From: Firmicutes bacterium UBA3930
GTDB lineage: Bacteria > Bacillota > Clostridia > Caldicoprobacterales > Caldicoprobacteraceae
Direction: 5' to 3'
Assembly: GCA_002385885.1 (NCBI GenBank)
Contig: DGEI01000010.1
Span: forward strand, 1 to 8,329
DNA length: 8,329 nucleotides
The translations under genes were made by a program, and so were the position numbers. Below, in pieces: positions 1 to 6,533 of this stretch. The notes beneath the pieces were generated by a model that was given only the letters and a program-made list of their open reading frames with translations, was not told where the DNA came from and made no database searches. Numbering within the stretch: position 1 is the stretch's first letter; each line of letters opens with the position of its first letter.

Positions 1-1377
1 ATTGGTGATAGCTTCACCGCCGAGGAAGTATATCAGCCAGGAGTTCATAGCAGAAACTTCAAGCTGAACAGTTTGACCTGTTTCATCTTGCCAGAAGCCG
101 TCTGCGCCTTTCTTCCAGCCGATGCTTGTCAATATTTCCTCAGCCTTTTGCGGATTGTATTCATAGTTCTCGAGCTCGGGCAGGAAGTCCTTAATCCAGC
201 CGTCTCGTACTGTGGGTGTTAATCCGCATACATAGGTATCGGGCATCATTGTTCCCGGTTCAAGTACTTCCAGGAGAGATTCCCTGTCAATAGCGTAAAT
301 TATAGCTTTTCTTACTTCTACTTTGTCTACAGGAGATTTTCTTGTATTGAACTGCATTGAAGGCTGGCTGTACTCAGGTGACCATACTATTCTCATGTTG
401 GGATTAGCTTCTTTCAGCTGATTCATTATATCATGAGTGACACCGCCGGCGTCAAAATCAGCCAAACCCTGCATCCTGTTGGATACATATGCTTCAGTTG
501 AAGGTTCTCTGATTAACATCAATTCGTCGAACTTGACATTGTCAGAGCACCAGGCGTCATCTCTCTTCTTGAGAACTGCTTCTGATGCTGTGACCTTTTC
601 AACTGTGAATGGGCCTGTGCCAACAATTTCTGTTACATCAGGCTTGAAAGCATACAGATCTTCTCTTATCTTTGTCAGCTCTTCGTTGGCAGCATCGTCC
701 AATGCTCCTCTATCGTCTCTCTTTTCGGTCAGAGGAATTACCTGATCAGCCCATTTTCCGAAGATGTGATAGGGCCCCTGGACCAGGTTGGCAAATGCAG
801 TGGGAGCCATCAAAGCGCTGTCTTCTCTCCAGGTAATCTTTACAGTGTAATCATCCGGAGCTTCGATCTTGTCTACATACTTCCACATGACCCAGTTCCT
901 GATAAACCCTAAATAATAGGTACACAGAACGTCTTTGCTAGTAAAAGGTGTACCGTCGCTCCATTTTACATCCTTCTTCAGATGGATGATAGTTTGTTTT
1001 TCAGTATCTTCGAAGGATTCACCCAGCATAGGAATATACTCAGTTGTACCTTTTCTTACGTCAGGAACAACTTCAAACAACCTGTCAAACTGCCATTCGG
1101 CAGCGATTCCAACCAGACCGGACCAGGACCATGGGTTACCATGCTGTGCCGGTGGAGGATCCCAGTTTCCTCCTAAGACTAGTTTTTTAGGCCCGTCATC
1201 TGCCGGCTCCTCGTCGGGTTCTTTTTCATCGTCTGGTTTGTCATCATCAGAAGGTTCAGTTACCTCACCCGGTTCAGGCTTTGCAGGTTCTTCAGTCTTG
1301 CCGCAGGATGCCAGAACCAAAGTTACTGATATAAGGAGCGCTAGAATTATCAATAACTTTTTACTGATTTTGTACAT
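1..1377 (-). CDS. ABC transporter substrate-binding lipoprotein, peptide/nickel type (SBP family 5), 3'-truncated
   Basis: Extracytoplasmic solute receptor of an oligopeptide/dipeptide/nickel-type ABC importer, anchored to the outer face of the membrane by a lipidated cysteine. It reads open from ATG at 1377 to the window edge (459 codons, no stop), so the C-terminal part is missing; family members usually run 500-650 residues. The N-terminus is a lipoprotein signal: MYKISKK, a hydrophobic core, then lipobox LASC with Cys25. An acidic, proline-rich linker follows (about residues 27-62). Family-5 hallmarks are VKWSDGTPFTSKDV (about 136-149), GTGPF (about 253-257), RKAIIYAIDRE (about 354-364) and YNPQKAEEIL..GW (about 405-420). 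The start is supported by GAAGGGGG at 1387-1394, 9 nt upstream. It follows a promoter-containing gap, so it probably opens its own transcription unit, with permease and ATPase genes expected beyond position 1. The class is secure. The ligand (peptide, sugar oligomer or other) cannot be told from sequence. Confidence 0.93.
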   Translation of the reverse strand, partial: MYKISKKLLIILALLISVTLVLASCGKTEEPAKPEPGEVTEPSDDDKPDDEKEPDEEPADDGPKKLVLGGNWDPPPAQHGNPWSWSGLVGIAAEWQFDRLFEVVPDVRKGTTEYIPMLGESFEDTEKQTIIHLKKDVKWSDGTPFTSKDVLCTYYLGFIRNWVMWKYVDKIEAPDDYTVKITWREDSALMAPTAFANLVQGPYHIFGKWADQVIPLTEKRDDRGALDDAANEELTKIREDLYAFKPDVTEIVGTGPFTVEKVTASEAVLKKRDDAWCSDNVKFDELMLIREPSTEAYVSNRMQGLADFDAGGVTHDIMNQLKEANPNMRIVWSPEYSQPSMQFNTRKSPVDKVEVRKAIIYAIDRESLLEVLEPGTMMPDTYVCGLTPTVRDGWIKDFLPELENYEYNPQKAEEILTSIGWKKGADGFWQDETGQTVQLEVSAMNSWLIYFLGGEAITN

Positions 1378-1412
1378 TTAATTGTACCCCCTTCTACCAA
1401 TTAATTCTTGTT

Positions 1413-1463
1413 TTACAAACAACTGCTTTCTTTTAAATATTGATTTCCCCCTACTTTTTTCAT
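1413..1463 (-). CDS. possible 16-residue leader ORF ahead of the ABC lipoprotein gene
   Basis: ATG at 1463 opens MKKVGGNQYLKESSCL and stops with TAA at 1413-1415, 35 nt before the lipoprotein start. It is preceded by a run of six G followed by TGAT (1464-1473), which matches the anti-Shine-Dalgarno well although it lies close to the ATG. It is out of frame with the lipoprotein, so it is not an alternative N-terminus. It has no recognised homologue and is short enough to arise by chance. If translated it could couple or attenuate expression of the transporter gene. Confidence 0.25.
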   Translation of the reverse strand: MKKVGGNQYLKESSCL

Positions 1464-1487
1464 ATCACCCCCCTGAATTTAATAAAT

Positions 1488-1496
1488 TTTATAGCA
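1488..1496 (-). promoter_or_regulatory. putative proximal promoter (extended -10) for the lipoprotein gene
   Basis: The minus strand reads TGCTATAAA, an extended -10 (TGn plus 5 of 6 matches to TATAAT), about 110 nt before the lipoprotein start. No good -35 lies at the usual spacing; the nearest TTGGAA is 26 nt away. In such AT-rich DNA a chance match is quite possible, so this is weaker than the distal promoter at 1980-2008. Confidence 0.3.
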
Positions 1497-1979
1497 AGAA
1501 ATGATATTTTTTTATATTTTTCCAATAAAAAGCTTTGGTTTATGGAATTATTCAGAATTCCTTGAAAACCATCTCCGATATACTATATTCATATTTTCTG
1601 GTTGATATTATAAGAATTATTGTGAAATTCAAGATTTAAGCTATCTCCTACTTCCCCATAAACTATACTGATATACTTCTACCACTGCACCGTCTTGCCA
1701 TAATAATGAAAAGATATATTTTATTTTTGATTTATAAAACAGTTGTCAAAGATCATATAAATTTATCGGGTTTAATTCAGAAATAAGCATAAAATACTGG
1801 TTTGACATATTACAACGAATGGTAGGTCTGTTTCTGCGAATTATGCTTCGTGAAATGCGTTTTTTGCGGCATCTATAACTACATATATTAGATAATAACT
1901 TAGAAAGAATACTGTATAAATATACTTATATTACTTACAAATATTAATATATTAAACTTTTGTTTAAATTCTTAATCAT

Positions 1980-2008
1980 AGGATATCAGATATAGCTGCC
2001 CTTGTCAA
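1980..2008 (-). promoter_or_regulatory. putative sigma-A promoter driving the lipoprotein/ABC transporter unit
   Basis: On the minus strand a perfect -35 TTGACA (2003-2008) is separated by 17 nt from TATCCT (1980-1985). A TG one base upstream of that box makes it an extended -10. An A8 tract just upstream of the -35 (plus-strand T-run 2013-2020) resembles an UP element. Transcription would start near 1973, giving a leader of roughly 595 nt before the lipoprotein ATG. This is the best promoter match in the gap. The -10 itself matches only 4 of 6 positions. Confidence 0.5.
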
Positions 2009-2059
2009 CAACTTTTTTTTGCTCAGGGTATGTATCGATTTTTGCTGAATATATAACTC

Positions 2060-2080
2060 ATGATATCATATGCGCGTATG
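2060..2080. promoter_or_regulatory. two abutting palindromes upstream of the promoter, possible operator
   Basis: ATGATATCAT (2060-2069) is a perfect 10-bp palindrome. It overlaps by three bases CATATGCGCGTATG (2067-2080), a 14-bp near-palindrome with one mismatched pair. They lie about 87 to 107 bp upstream of the predicted start near 1973, a distance typical of activator sites. The GC core of the second palindrome stands out in AT-rich surroundings. No regulator gene is in the window to pair with it. Confidence 0.3.
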
Positions 2081-2245
2081 TAATGTATAGATTGTATGAT
2101 CAGCTTTATGAACGGGCGGTTCCTGATGTCGGAAACCGGATTATTCATTTAAGATGTATAATATTACACCAATGAAATATACATCACTCAATATTTGTGT
2201 TATACAATATTATATAATGCCGGGTAAACCGGGTTGAAATACAGA

Positions 2246-2273
2246 AGGTTGGGATGATAAAGTATCCCAACCT
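2246..2273 (-). terminator. hairpin 3' of the M24 gene, probable transcription end
   Basis: A perfect 10-bp inverted repeat (AGGTTGGGAT / ATCCCAACCT) with an 8-nt loop begins 11 nt after the M24 stop codon. The tract downstream on the minus strand (TCTGTATTTC) is not a proper U-run, so it may be a weak intrinsic terminator or a 3'-end stabilising hairpin rather than a textbook terminator. Its place between the operon end and the next promoter supports a role as a boundary. Confidence 0.55.
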
Positions 2274-2284
2274 CCTTAAACACA

Positions 2285-3715
2285 TTATTCCATGCGCAGT
2301 ATAATGCCGGTATCGGCCATGTAAGGGAAGAATACCAGCTGCAGATCTGAAAACGGAAGTATTTCTTCCGGCAGGTTTACATTAAGAACATTTCGTATGA
2401 AATCCCTTCTTGCTTCAATACGCTTAAAACATGAAGGTGACAAGGCTTTTACCTCATCGCGGAGCTTGTCATCCGCAACTGCAAAACCATCCTCAATATG
2501 GACGACCAGATACGGATCCCTGTGCATGGCCGTATAATCGCACTGGACCAGCATACCCGAACGGATCGGTGTGGCGGAATTCTTCACAAACGGGGAATTT
2601 GTCCATTCTTCGGTATGGATCAAATGCCCGGGATTCAATCCGATGTTGAATTTCTTTATGCCGCCTTCCTTCCCCCCGCCCAGTATGCGATCAACTATAT
2701 CATAGATATCACCGCAGGTATTTCCTATCTTGAAATTCTCGTAATAAGCTGCCACGGATTCAAAATAAGTATGGTAGAAATATTCTCTGACTGCCCTTTG
2801 TTCTTCGGTCAGATCGTCGGGGGTTCTGATATAAACACCGGCTTTATGTACCAGGTTGCCCCTGTATCCCATTCCAACCCCTATTGTATCCCCGAGATTA
2901 AGCTTTTTATAATAGCTTGGGCTGGCAATGCCGCAGGATGTATTGAAATCGCCAAAGTTCAGAATTGGATGTATGGATGCAGGTTCACCGTCTATGTTCA
3001 GAAAATGGGAGGCTTCCATTTCCGTCATGCCTTCCCTTAAATTCTTGAGCACATTATAGACATTCCTGGAAACCTTGGTTCCATTAAGCTCGAAATGCAC
3101 AATTTCCTTTGCAGATACAGTATTCCTTAAACCGTATTCATTGCTTAAGAATATATCAGCTGCATTTTCCAGGTTTTCCCGCTTTGTGATGCGGCACAGG
3201 GTTTCCACGATGTAGTTTGGTATGTCCAGTATGCTTGCCTGCAGGGTGTGTTTCGAGGGATCATAGTATTTCCACCCTACAATCCCCAGCTTTGATGATG
3301 CGGTAATTCCGCAGTCTCTGAATATATCTTCAAGATAACGGCTGTCGTCACTGGGCTGGCCGATAAGGCTGAAGGGCTGATACAAAATTTTATCAGCATC
3401 AATTTTAACCTTTTTTGCATAGTCCATACATTCATTGCCCAGAATTAATTTTGGCCTTTCCCCTTTTGCAAGAACCAGCAGAGCTTCCTCAAATCTTGGA
3501 TCCATACCGGATAAATAATGGATATTGGAAAAGTGTTCCCTGTCTCCATAGACAATAAGATGGGTATAACCCCTCTCTTCACATATCCTGTTCACTTTTC
3601 CGATCCGTTCTTCATAATCCTCTTTTGTAAATTCGGGTACTTCCTCATAATTGATGGGAATTGGATTCTCCAGTAAATCCAGTACCACTTTCTCTTCTAC
3701 TACTCTTCTGGCCAT
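2285..3715 (-). CDS. M24 family (creatinase/aminopeptidase P fold) protein with degenerate metal site
   Basis: A 476-residue cytoplasmic protein with a creatinase-like N-terminal domain (about 30-175) and a C-terminal pita-bread domain of family M24 (about 180-425). M24 enzymes cleave Xaa-Pro peptides or, in creatinase and related enzymes, small C-N substrates. Landmarks are GDTIGVGMG (275-283), NPGHLIHTEEW (361-371), GMLVQCDY (387-394) and IEDGFAV (407-413). By my alignment the usual five ligands Asp, Asp, His, Glu, Glu become Gly281, Ala292, His364, Asp393 and Glu408, so both bridging aspartates are gone. A dinuclear metallopeptidase of the standard kind is therefore unlikely. A metal-free, creatinase-like catalyst, a different metal site or a non-catalytic partner is possible. 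Start: ATG at 3715 behind TAAGGAGAGGTGA (3723-3735), spacing 7 nt. It lies 97 nt downstream of the M81 gene and is probably cotranscribed with it. The fold is confident; the activity is unknown. Confidence 0.85.
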   Translation of the reverse strand: MARRVVEEKVVLDLLENPIPINYEEVPEFTKEDYEERIGKVNRICEERGYTHLIVYGDREHFSNIHYLSGMDPRFEEALLVLAKGERPKLILGNECMDYAKKVKIDADKILYQPFSLIGQPSDDSRYLEDIFRDCGITASSKLGIVGWKYYDPSKHTLQASILDIPNYIVETLCRITKRENLENAADIFLSNEYGLRNTVSAKEIVHFELNGTKVSRNVYNVLKNLREGMTEMEASHFLNIDGEPASIHPILNFGDFNTSCGIASPSYYKKLNLGDTIGVGMGYRGNLVHKAGVYIRTPDDLTEEQRAVREYFYHTYFESVAAYYENFKIGNTCGDIYDIVDRILGGGKEGGIKKFNIGLNPGHLIHTEEWTNSPFVKNSATPIRSGMLVQCDYTAMHRDPYLVVHIEDGFAVADDKLRDEVKALSPSCFKRIEARRDFIRNVLNVNLPEEILPFSDLQLVFFPYMADTGIILRME

Positions 3716-3748
3716 AAATATATCACCTCTCCTTATCTTGTTATATAT

Positions 3749-3757
3749 ACTATACCA
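3749..3757 (-). promoter_or_regulatory. possible internal promoter (extended -10) ahead of the M24 gene
   Basis: The minus strand reads TGGTATAGT, an extended -10 with TATAGT matching 5 of 6 consensus bases, 34 nt before the M24 ATG. The hexamer 17 nt upstream (CAGCAT) is not a -35. It could give extra, independent transcription of the M24 gene. Confidence 0.25.
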
Positions 3758-3774
3758 TAAAATCCTTTCTTATG

Positions 3775-3812
3775 CTGCCATACCCGGGATAATGATACAT
3801 CATTCATGGCAG
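3775..3812 (-). repeat. two-tier inverted repeat in the M81-M24 gap
   Basis: Outer arms CTGCCAT / ATGGCAG (3775-3781 and 3806-3812) enclose an inner perfect repeat AATGAT-AC-ATCATT (3791-3804). The arms are joined by a 9-nt internal loop on one side and a single base on the other. It starts 3 nt after the M81 stop codon. There is no U-run next to it, so an mRNA-processing or stability element is likelier than a terminator. Confidence 0.4.
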
Positions 3813-3815
3813 ATT

Positions 3816-5258
3816 TTATTCCTTGCCTGCATAGCGCAGGGGATATACCGGAGGAATAATGTTTTTGTATTCCAGGTTTTCCACCAATTGATGGGTAGCA
3901 CCGGGAGTCAGCGCCAGTATGGATAATTCGGATATCTCTCTCAATTCCGGAAACAGGTAACCCTGCTTCACAACTATAACATGGTAATCACTGATATTCA
4001 GGCCTGCCCCTTCAAAATGCCCGACTGTTATAAAAGATCCCGGCCTGTCGGTTATAACCACATCCACCGGCCCGGCCGTAATGGTAACGGCTTTCCCGAC
4101 AGCTTGCTTTTCATTGCCCATAAACCCATACAGGCTGCCTTTCTTCTTTAATACACCGTTGATGGTAACCGCCCTGGTGTTATCATCATAATCCTTTCCA
4201 ATGGAAACTGTAATCCTGTCCCCTTCATTATACCTCATGCAGTGCTCAACCGCTTTTTCATCCCACACCGTCGTGACAACAACCCGCTTCCCGTTATAAT
4301 CACTGCATTCCAGGTATTCCCTGAGCATAACGGTGTGGTCCCCGACAGCTCCGCCGGTCGTATTGTCTCCGGAGTCGGATACAAATACAGGGGATTCCTT
4401 ACAGCTGATTGAATGCCGCACGGCTTCACGGGGGGACAAAGGCAGCTGCTCAAACTCAAAGCTGTCTCTGAATGAATATACATAATCTGCCAATTCCCTG
4501 GCCAGTTCCATTGCCCTGTCAGTATATCGTTCCTCGGCAGGCGTTACGGCCACATTAGTAGCCAATGACGCGCAGTCGCACCAGATCATCCCGATGCCCA
4601 GTGTGGCAATGGCCACTTCCTCCATCCTTTCCAGCTCATTGAGCTTTTGAAATATGGCGGACAGAGGCCATGCCTCCCCCAGCGCCTTCTCAGGATGAAT
4701 GGCATAAGGAAGCCTTACAAACTGCGGGATAGTTTTCTTATGATTCTTTATACAGTCTACCATGTGTTCGGCTACTGCCTTCTCGGTAACATCCTGATCC
4801 TGGTGCGGGACAGTTCGGTAGTTTCTCATTGCATTAACCAGTGCGGGAAGCCTGGGATCGGTATTGGCGTGGGCGTCAAGGCACAGCCCGATGATAACGT
4901 CGTCTCCGAGAAGATCCCTTACGCTCTTTACCAGGTGGTATTCCCCCGAACCCAGTTCATTTACCTCCATACTTCCGTGAAGGTGCAAGAAAACACCGTC
5001 AACATCCTTGTTCTCGCTTAATATGCTTAAAATCCGGTCTGCATAATAGGTATATGCATCTTTGTCCACTATTCCGTTAGGCAGCGTTGCTGCGTATATC
5101 AAGGGAACAATTTCCGCATTTTCCCTTTGAAATACTTCCGATGCATAAAGGCGCTTTATTACTTCCTCACCTTCACAATATACAAAGTCTTCCTTCTGTA
5201 CCAAATCAGGGTTAAAAGAATTTGCCTCATGATAAAACATGCCTGCTGCAATTTTCAA
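3816..5258 (-). CDS. M81 family metallopeptidase-type protein (MlrC-like)
   Basis: A 480-residue cytoplasmic protein of the M81 / microcystinase-C family, Zn-dependent hydrolases named for the enzyme that degrades linearised microcystin; most relatives have unknown substrates. The length is about normal (roughly 480-520). N-terminal domain motifs are FYHEANSF (8-15; His10, Glu11), VFLHLHGSM (89-97; His92, His94), LDAHAN (127-132; Asp128, His130) and YRTVPHQD (147-154; His152). These look like an intact set of metal-binding and catalytic residues. The C-terminal domain carries SDSGDNTTGGAVGD (294-307), a variant of the usual DNPGGG loop. Translation starts at TTG 5258: the reading frame begins MKIAAGMFYHE as in relatives, and GAGGTGA lies 7 nt upstream. 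It is 36 nt from the CE15-like gene upstream and 97 nt from the M24 gene downstream, consistent with one operon. Intracellular hydrolysis of an imported peptide-like molecule is a reasonable inference. Confidence 0.9.
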   Translation of the reverse strand: MKIAAGMFYHEANSFNPDLVQKEDFVYCEGEEVIKRLYASEVFQRENAEIVPLIYAATLPNGIVDKDAYTYYADRILSILSENKDVDGVFLHLHGSMEVNELGSGEYHLVKSVRDLLGDDVIIGLCLDAHANTDPRLPALVNAMRNYRTVPHQDQDVTEKAVAEHMVDCIKNHKKTIPQFVRLPYAIHPEKALGEAWPLSAIFQKLNELERMEEVAIATLGIGMIWCDCASLATNVAVTPAEERYTDRAMELARELADYVYSFRDSFEFEQLPLSPREAVRHSISCKESPVFVSDSGDNTTGGAVGDHTVMLREYLECSDYNGKRVVVTTVWDEKAVEHCMRYNEGDRITVSIGKDYDDNTRAVTINGVLKKKGSLYGFMGNEKQAVGKAVTITAGPVDVVITDRPGSFITVGHFEGAGLNISDYHVIVVKQGYLFPELREISELSILALTPGATHQLVENLEYKNIIPPVYPLRYAGKE

Positions 5259-5265
5259 TACAAAT

Positions 5266-5272
5266 TCACCTC
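5266..5272 (-). promoter_or_regulatory. ribosome-binding site fixing the TTG start of the M81 gene
   Basis: GAGGTGA on the minus strand lies 7 nt before TTG at 5258-5256. The first in-frame ATG is residue 7 (GMFYHEANSF); starting there would clip the first beta strand of the domain and leave the site too far upstream. TTG is therefore the better start, and a rare initiator may hold down translation of this gene. Confidence 0.7.
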
Positions 5273-5294
5273 GTGCATTCTTTTTTACGTATTT

Positions 5295-6452
5295 TTACGG
5301 CCTTTTCCAGCCAAAACGGTATACCTCTTTGTACAGCGGTTTGTTCAGCAGTTCAAGGCCCGGCGATTCTTTGCCGAAAAACTGGTAATCTGCAAAGTCC
5401 AGCAGTGCCAGCCATTCTTCCCGGGAATAATAGTGAGGTCCTTCCCGGTAGAAGAATGCTGTCTTGCCTTTTGCATCCAGGAAATCATAAACTTCTTCAG
5501 CAGCCAGATATGTAATATAATCGCCGTAGAGGTTACCCCAATCGTCGTCCAGAGCATTGGTTGCGATTAACGGCCGCGGTGCCATCAATGCCCGTGCAAA
5601 ATGCATATCAAAGGGCAGCCGGTATTCGTTCTTTACGTTATGGGGCGGCTGTATGCTGCAAAACGGCAGCATTTTTTCAGAAAACCAATGCGGGAACGCA
5701 TACATAAGAGATCCCATGGTCTCTGTCCTTTTCGGGTTCTGGTCAGGGCCGTTCTTGTCTCCCAGTATTCTGAAACACCCAAGGCCGGCACAGCCTGAAC
5801 CGGCAATCCCGGCCAGGGCAACCCTGGTATCATGGATAGCGGCGCACAAAGCCTGTTTTCCCAGCCTTGAACAGCCGGTTACTATTATTCTATCCGGATC
5901 GATATAATCGCAGGTTAACAGGTAATCGATTATCCTCATCAGGCCCCATGCCCATGCCATAATCGTTTTGCCTTCCCAGTCCGGGTAAGCGTCATATATG
6001 GGCCCTCCCCCTTCCCGCCTGTCAAAAGCAATCTCATTCACGGCAAAAGAAGCAAGGACATATCCCCGTTCGCACACTGCTTCCCACTCAGCCGGCATGG
6101 TGCCGAAAACCTTTGAAAATGTGGTGTAGCATATAGCCGGAAACCTCCCCGGTTTATTCGGCCTCATAACATCGATATTGAAGGTAAAACCTTCAAAACA
6201 GAGTTTTACGGTTTCATATACAACATCACCGCCAAAACGGCTTTCCCGGGACAAAACCTCGCCTTTTAAAAATGCAGGCACCGGGGGCATAGGCCCATAC
6301 AAGTAGTAGTCCAACATGCTGAGCAGGTATTCCCGCTGCTTAGGCCATTCTTCCTTGCTTGTAATCCTCTTCCCGTCCGGGCCAATGAAAGGATCGGGCA
6401 AATCATGGATTACAGGCAGTTCTTCAAAAGGTTTGAACTTATAGCTGCTCAT
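5295..6452 (-). CDS. CE15 / glucuronoyl-esterase-like alpha/beta hydrolase, cytoplasmic
   Basis: A 385-residue alpha/beta hydrolase resembling carbohydrate esterase family 15, whose known members cleave esters between 4-O-methyl-glucuronic acid on xylan and lignin alcohols. The N-terminus has the family opening LPDPF..PDGKRI (18-30) and YGP.PP (52-57). The nucleophile motif GCSRLGK (193-199, Ser195) is the CE15 signature, and FPHWFSE (253-259) is also typical. His340 in REGPHYYSREEW (336-347) is the likely catalytic base. The acid is probably in LDDDWGN (301-307), as in many bacterial members; the fungal-type Glu after the nucleophile is absent (AGSGCAG, 217-223). There is no signal peptide or transmembrane segment, unlike secreted biomass-degrading relatives, so the substrate is probably an imported small ester. 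Start: ATG 6452, AAAGGGG 8 nt upstream. It sits between a strong terminator and the M81 gene. Family confident; substrate inferred only. Confidence 0.85.
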   Translation of the reverse strand: MSSYKFKPFEELPVIHDLPDPFIGPDGKRITSKEEWPKQREYLLSMLDYYLYGPMPPVPAFLKGEVLSRESRFGGDVVYETVKLCFEGFTFNIDVMRPNKPGRFPAICYTTFSKVFGTMPAEWEAVCERGYVLASFAVNEIAFDRREGGGPIYDAYPDWEGKTIMAWAWGLMRIIDYLLTCDYIDPDRIIVTGCSRLGKQALCAAIHDTRVALAGIAGSGCAGLGCFRILGDKNGPDQNPKRTETMGSLMYAFPHWFSEKMLPFCSIQPPHNVKNEYRLPFDMHFARALMAPRPLIATNALDDDWGNLYGDYITYLAAEEVYDFLDAKGKTAFFYREGPHYYSREEWLALLDFADYQFFGKESPGLELLNKPLYKEVYRFGWKRP

Positions 6453-6486
6453 CTGTTTTTCCCCTTTCCATTTAAATTATCAGGCC

Positions 6487-6525
6487 AAAAAACCAAAAAA
6501 GGACCCGTGAAATCACACAAGGTCC
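6487..6525 (-). terminator. strong intrinsic terminator after the dehydrogenase gene
   Basis: On the minus strand GGACC (6525-6521) pairs with GGTCC (6505-6501). The stem continues as a T-G wobble and GTG/CAC pairs around one bulged T, closing on a 6-nt loop, TGATTT. It is followed at once by two T6 tracts separated by GG (6495-6500 and 6487-6492). It begins 8 nt after the dehydrogenase stop codon. It splits the gene row into two units or sets a lower level for the three downstream genes. A GATAAT box at 6476-6481 could be a -10 for the CE15-like gene, but no fitting -35 was found. Confidence 0.85.
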
Positions 6526-6533
6526 AAAAAACA

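Larger units (their letters stand above)
1378..2284. other. AT-rich intergenic regulatory region upstream of the transporter gene
   Basis: A 907-bp stretch with no convincing protein gene, strikingly richer in A and T than the flanking genes. Read along the minus strand it holds, in order: a hairpin after the M24 gene (2246-2273), an imperfect hairpin (2117-2138), two touching palindromes (2060-2080), a good sigma-A-type promoter (1980-2008), about 500 nt of AT-rich sequence without recognised structure, a second extended -10 box (1488-1496), a possible 16-codon leader ORF (1413-1463) and the ribosome-binding site of the lipoprotein gene. I looked for T-box, SAM and thiamine riboswitch consensus blocks, tRNA-like folds and catabolite-responsive elements by eye and saw none. 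It may be a long untranslated leader or partly decayed sequence. Confidence 0.7.

Noticed and set aside
437..1381. Plus-strand open frames over the lipoprotein region
   Set aside because: They are antisense shadows; the minus-strand frame carries a lipobox and family-5 motifs through its whole length, and the plus frames show low-complexity Ser runs that mirror the acidic linker.
1744..1749. TTGACA on the minus strand
   Set aside because: No acceptable -10 at 16-18 nt (AAATAA-type sequences only); the TATAAA beyond it is only about 8 nt away.
1802..1807. TTGACA on the plus strand
   Set aside because: The hexamer 17 nt downstream is GGTCTG, and there is no plus-strand gene to drive.
2117..2138. 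Imperfect hairpin CGGTTCC / GGAAACCG as a terminator
   Set aside because: One bulge, no T-run on either strand, and a better hairpin already ends the M24 unit at 2246-2273.
2023..2148. Minus-strand 41-codon ORF in the gap
   Set aside because: No Shine-Dalgarno sequence before its ATG, no recognisable similarity, and it overlaps the palindromes; probably chance.
2083..2175. Plus-strand ~30-codon ORF that faintly suggests a transposase remnant
   Set aside because: Too short, no ribosome-binding site, and no terminal repeats or target duplication nearby.
1378..2284. CRISPR array, tRNA or known riboswitch in the AT-rich gap
   Set aside because: No regularly spaced repeats, no tRNA-like fold and no conserved riboswitch blocks seen by eye.
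2431..3040. Plus-strand open frames inside the M24 gene
   Set aside because: No recognisable domain and no ribosome-binding site; the opposite strand encodes a complete M24 protein with a strong start.
4647..5570. Plus-strand and alternative-frame ORFs over the M81 and CE15-like genes
   Set aside because: Antisense or out-of-frame shadows of motif-rich genes, with no domain of their own.
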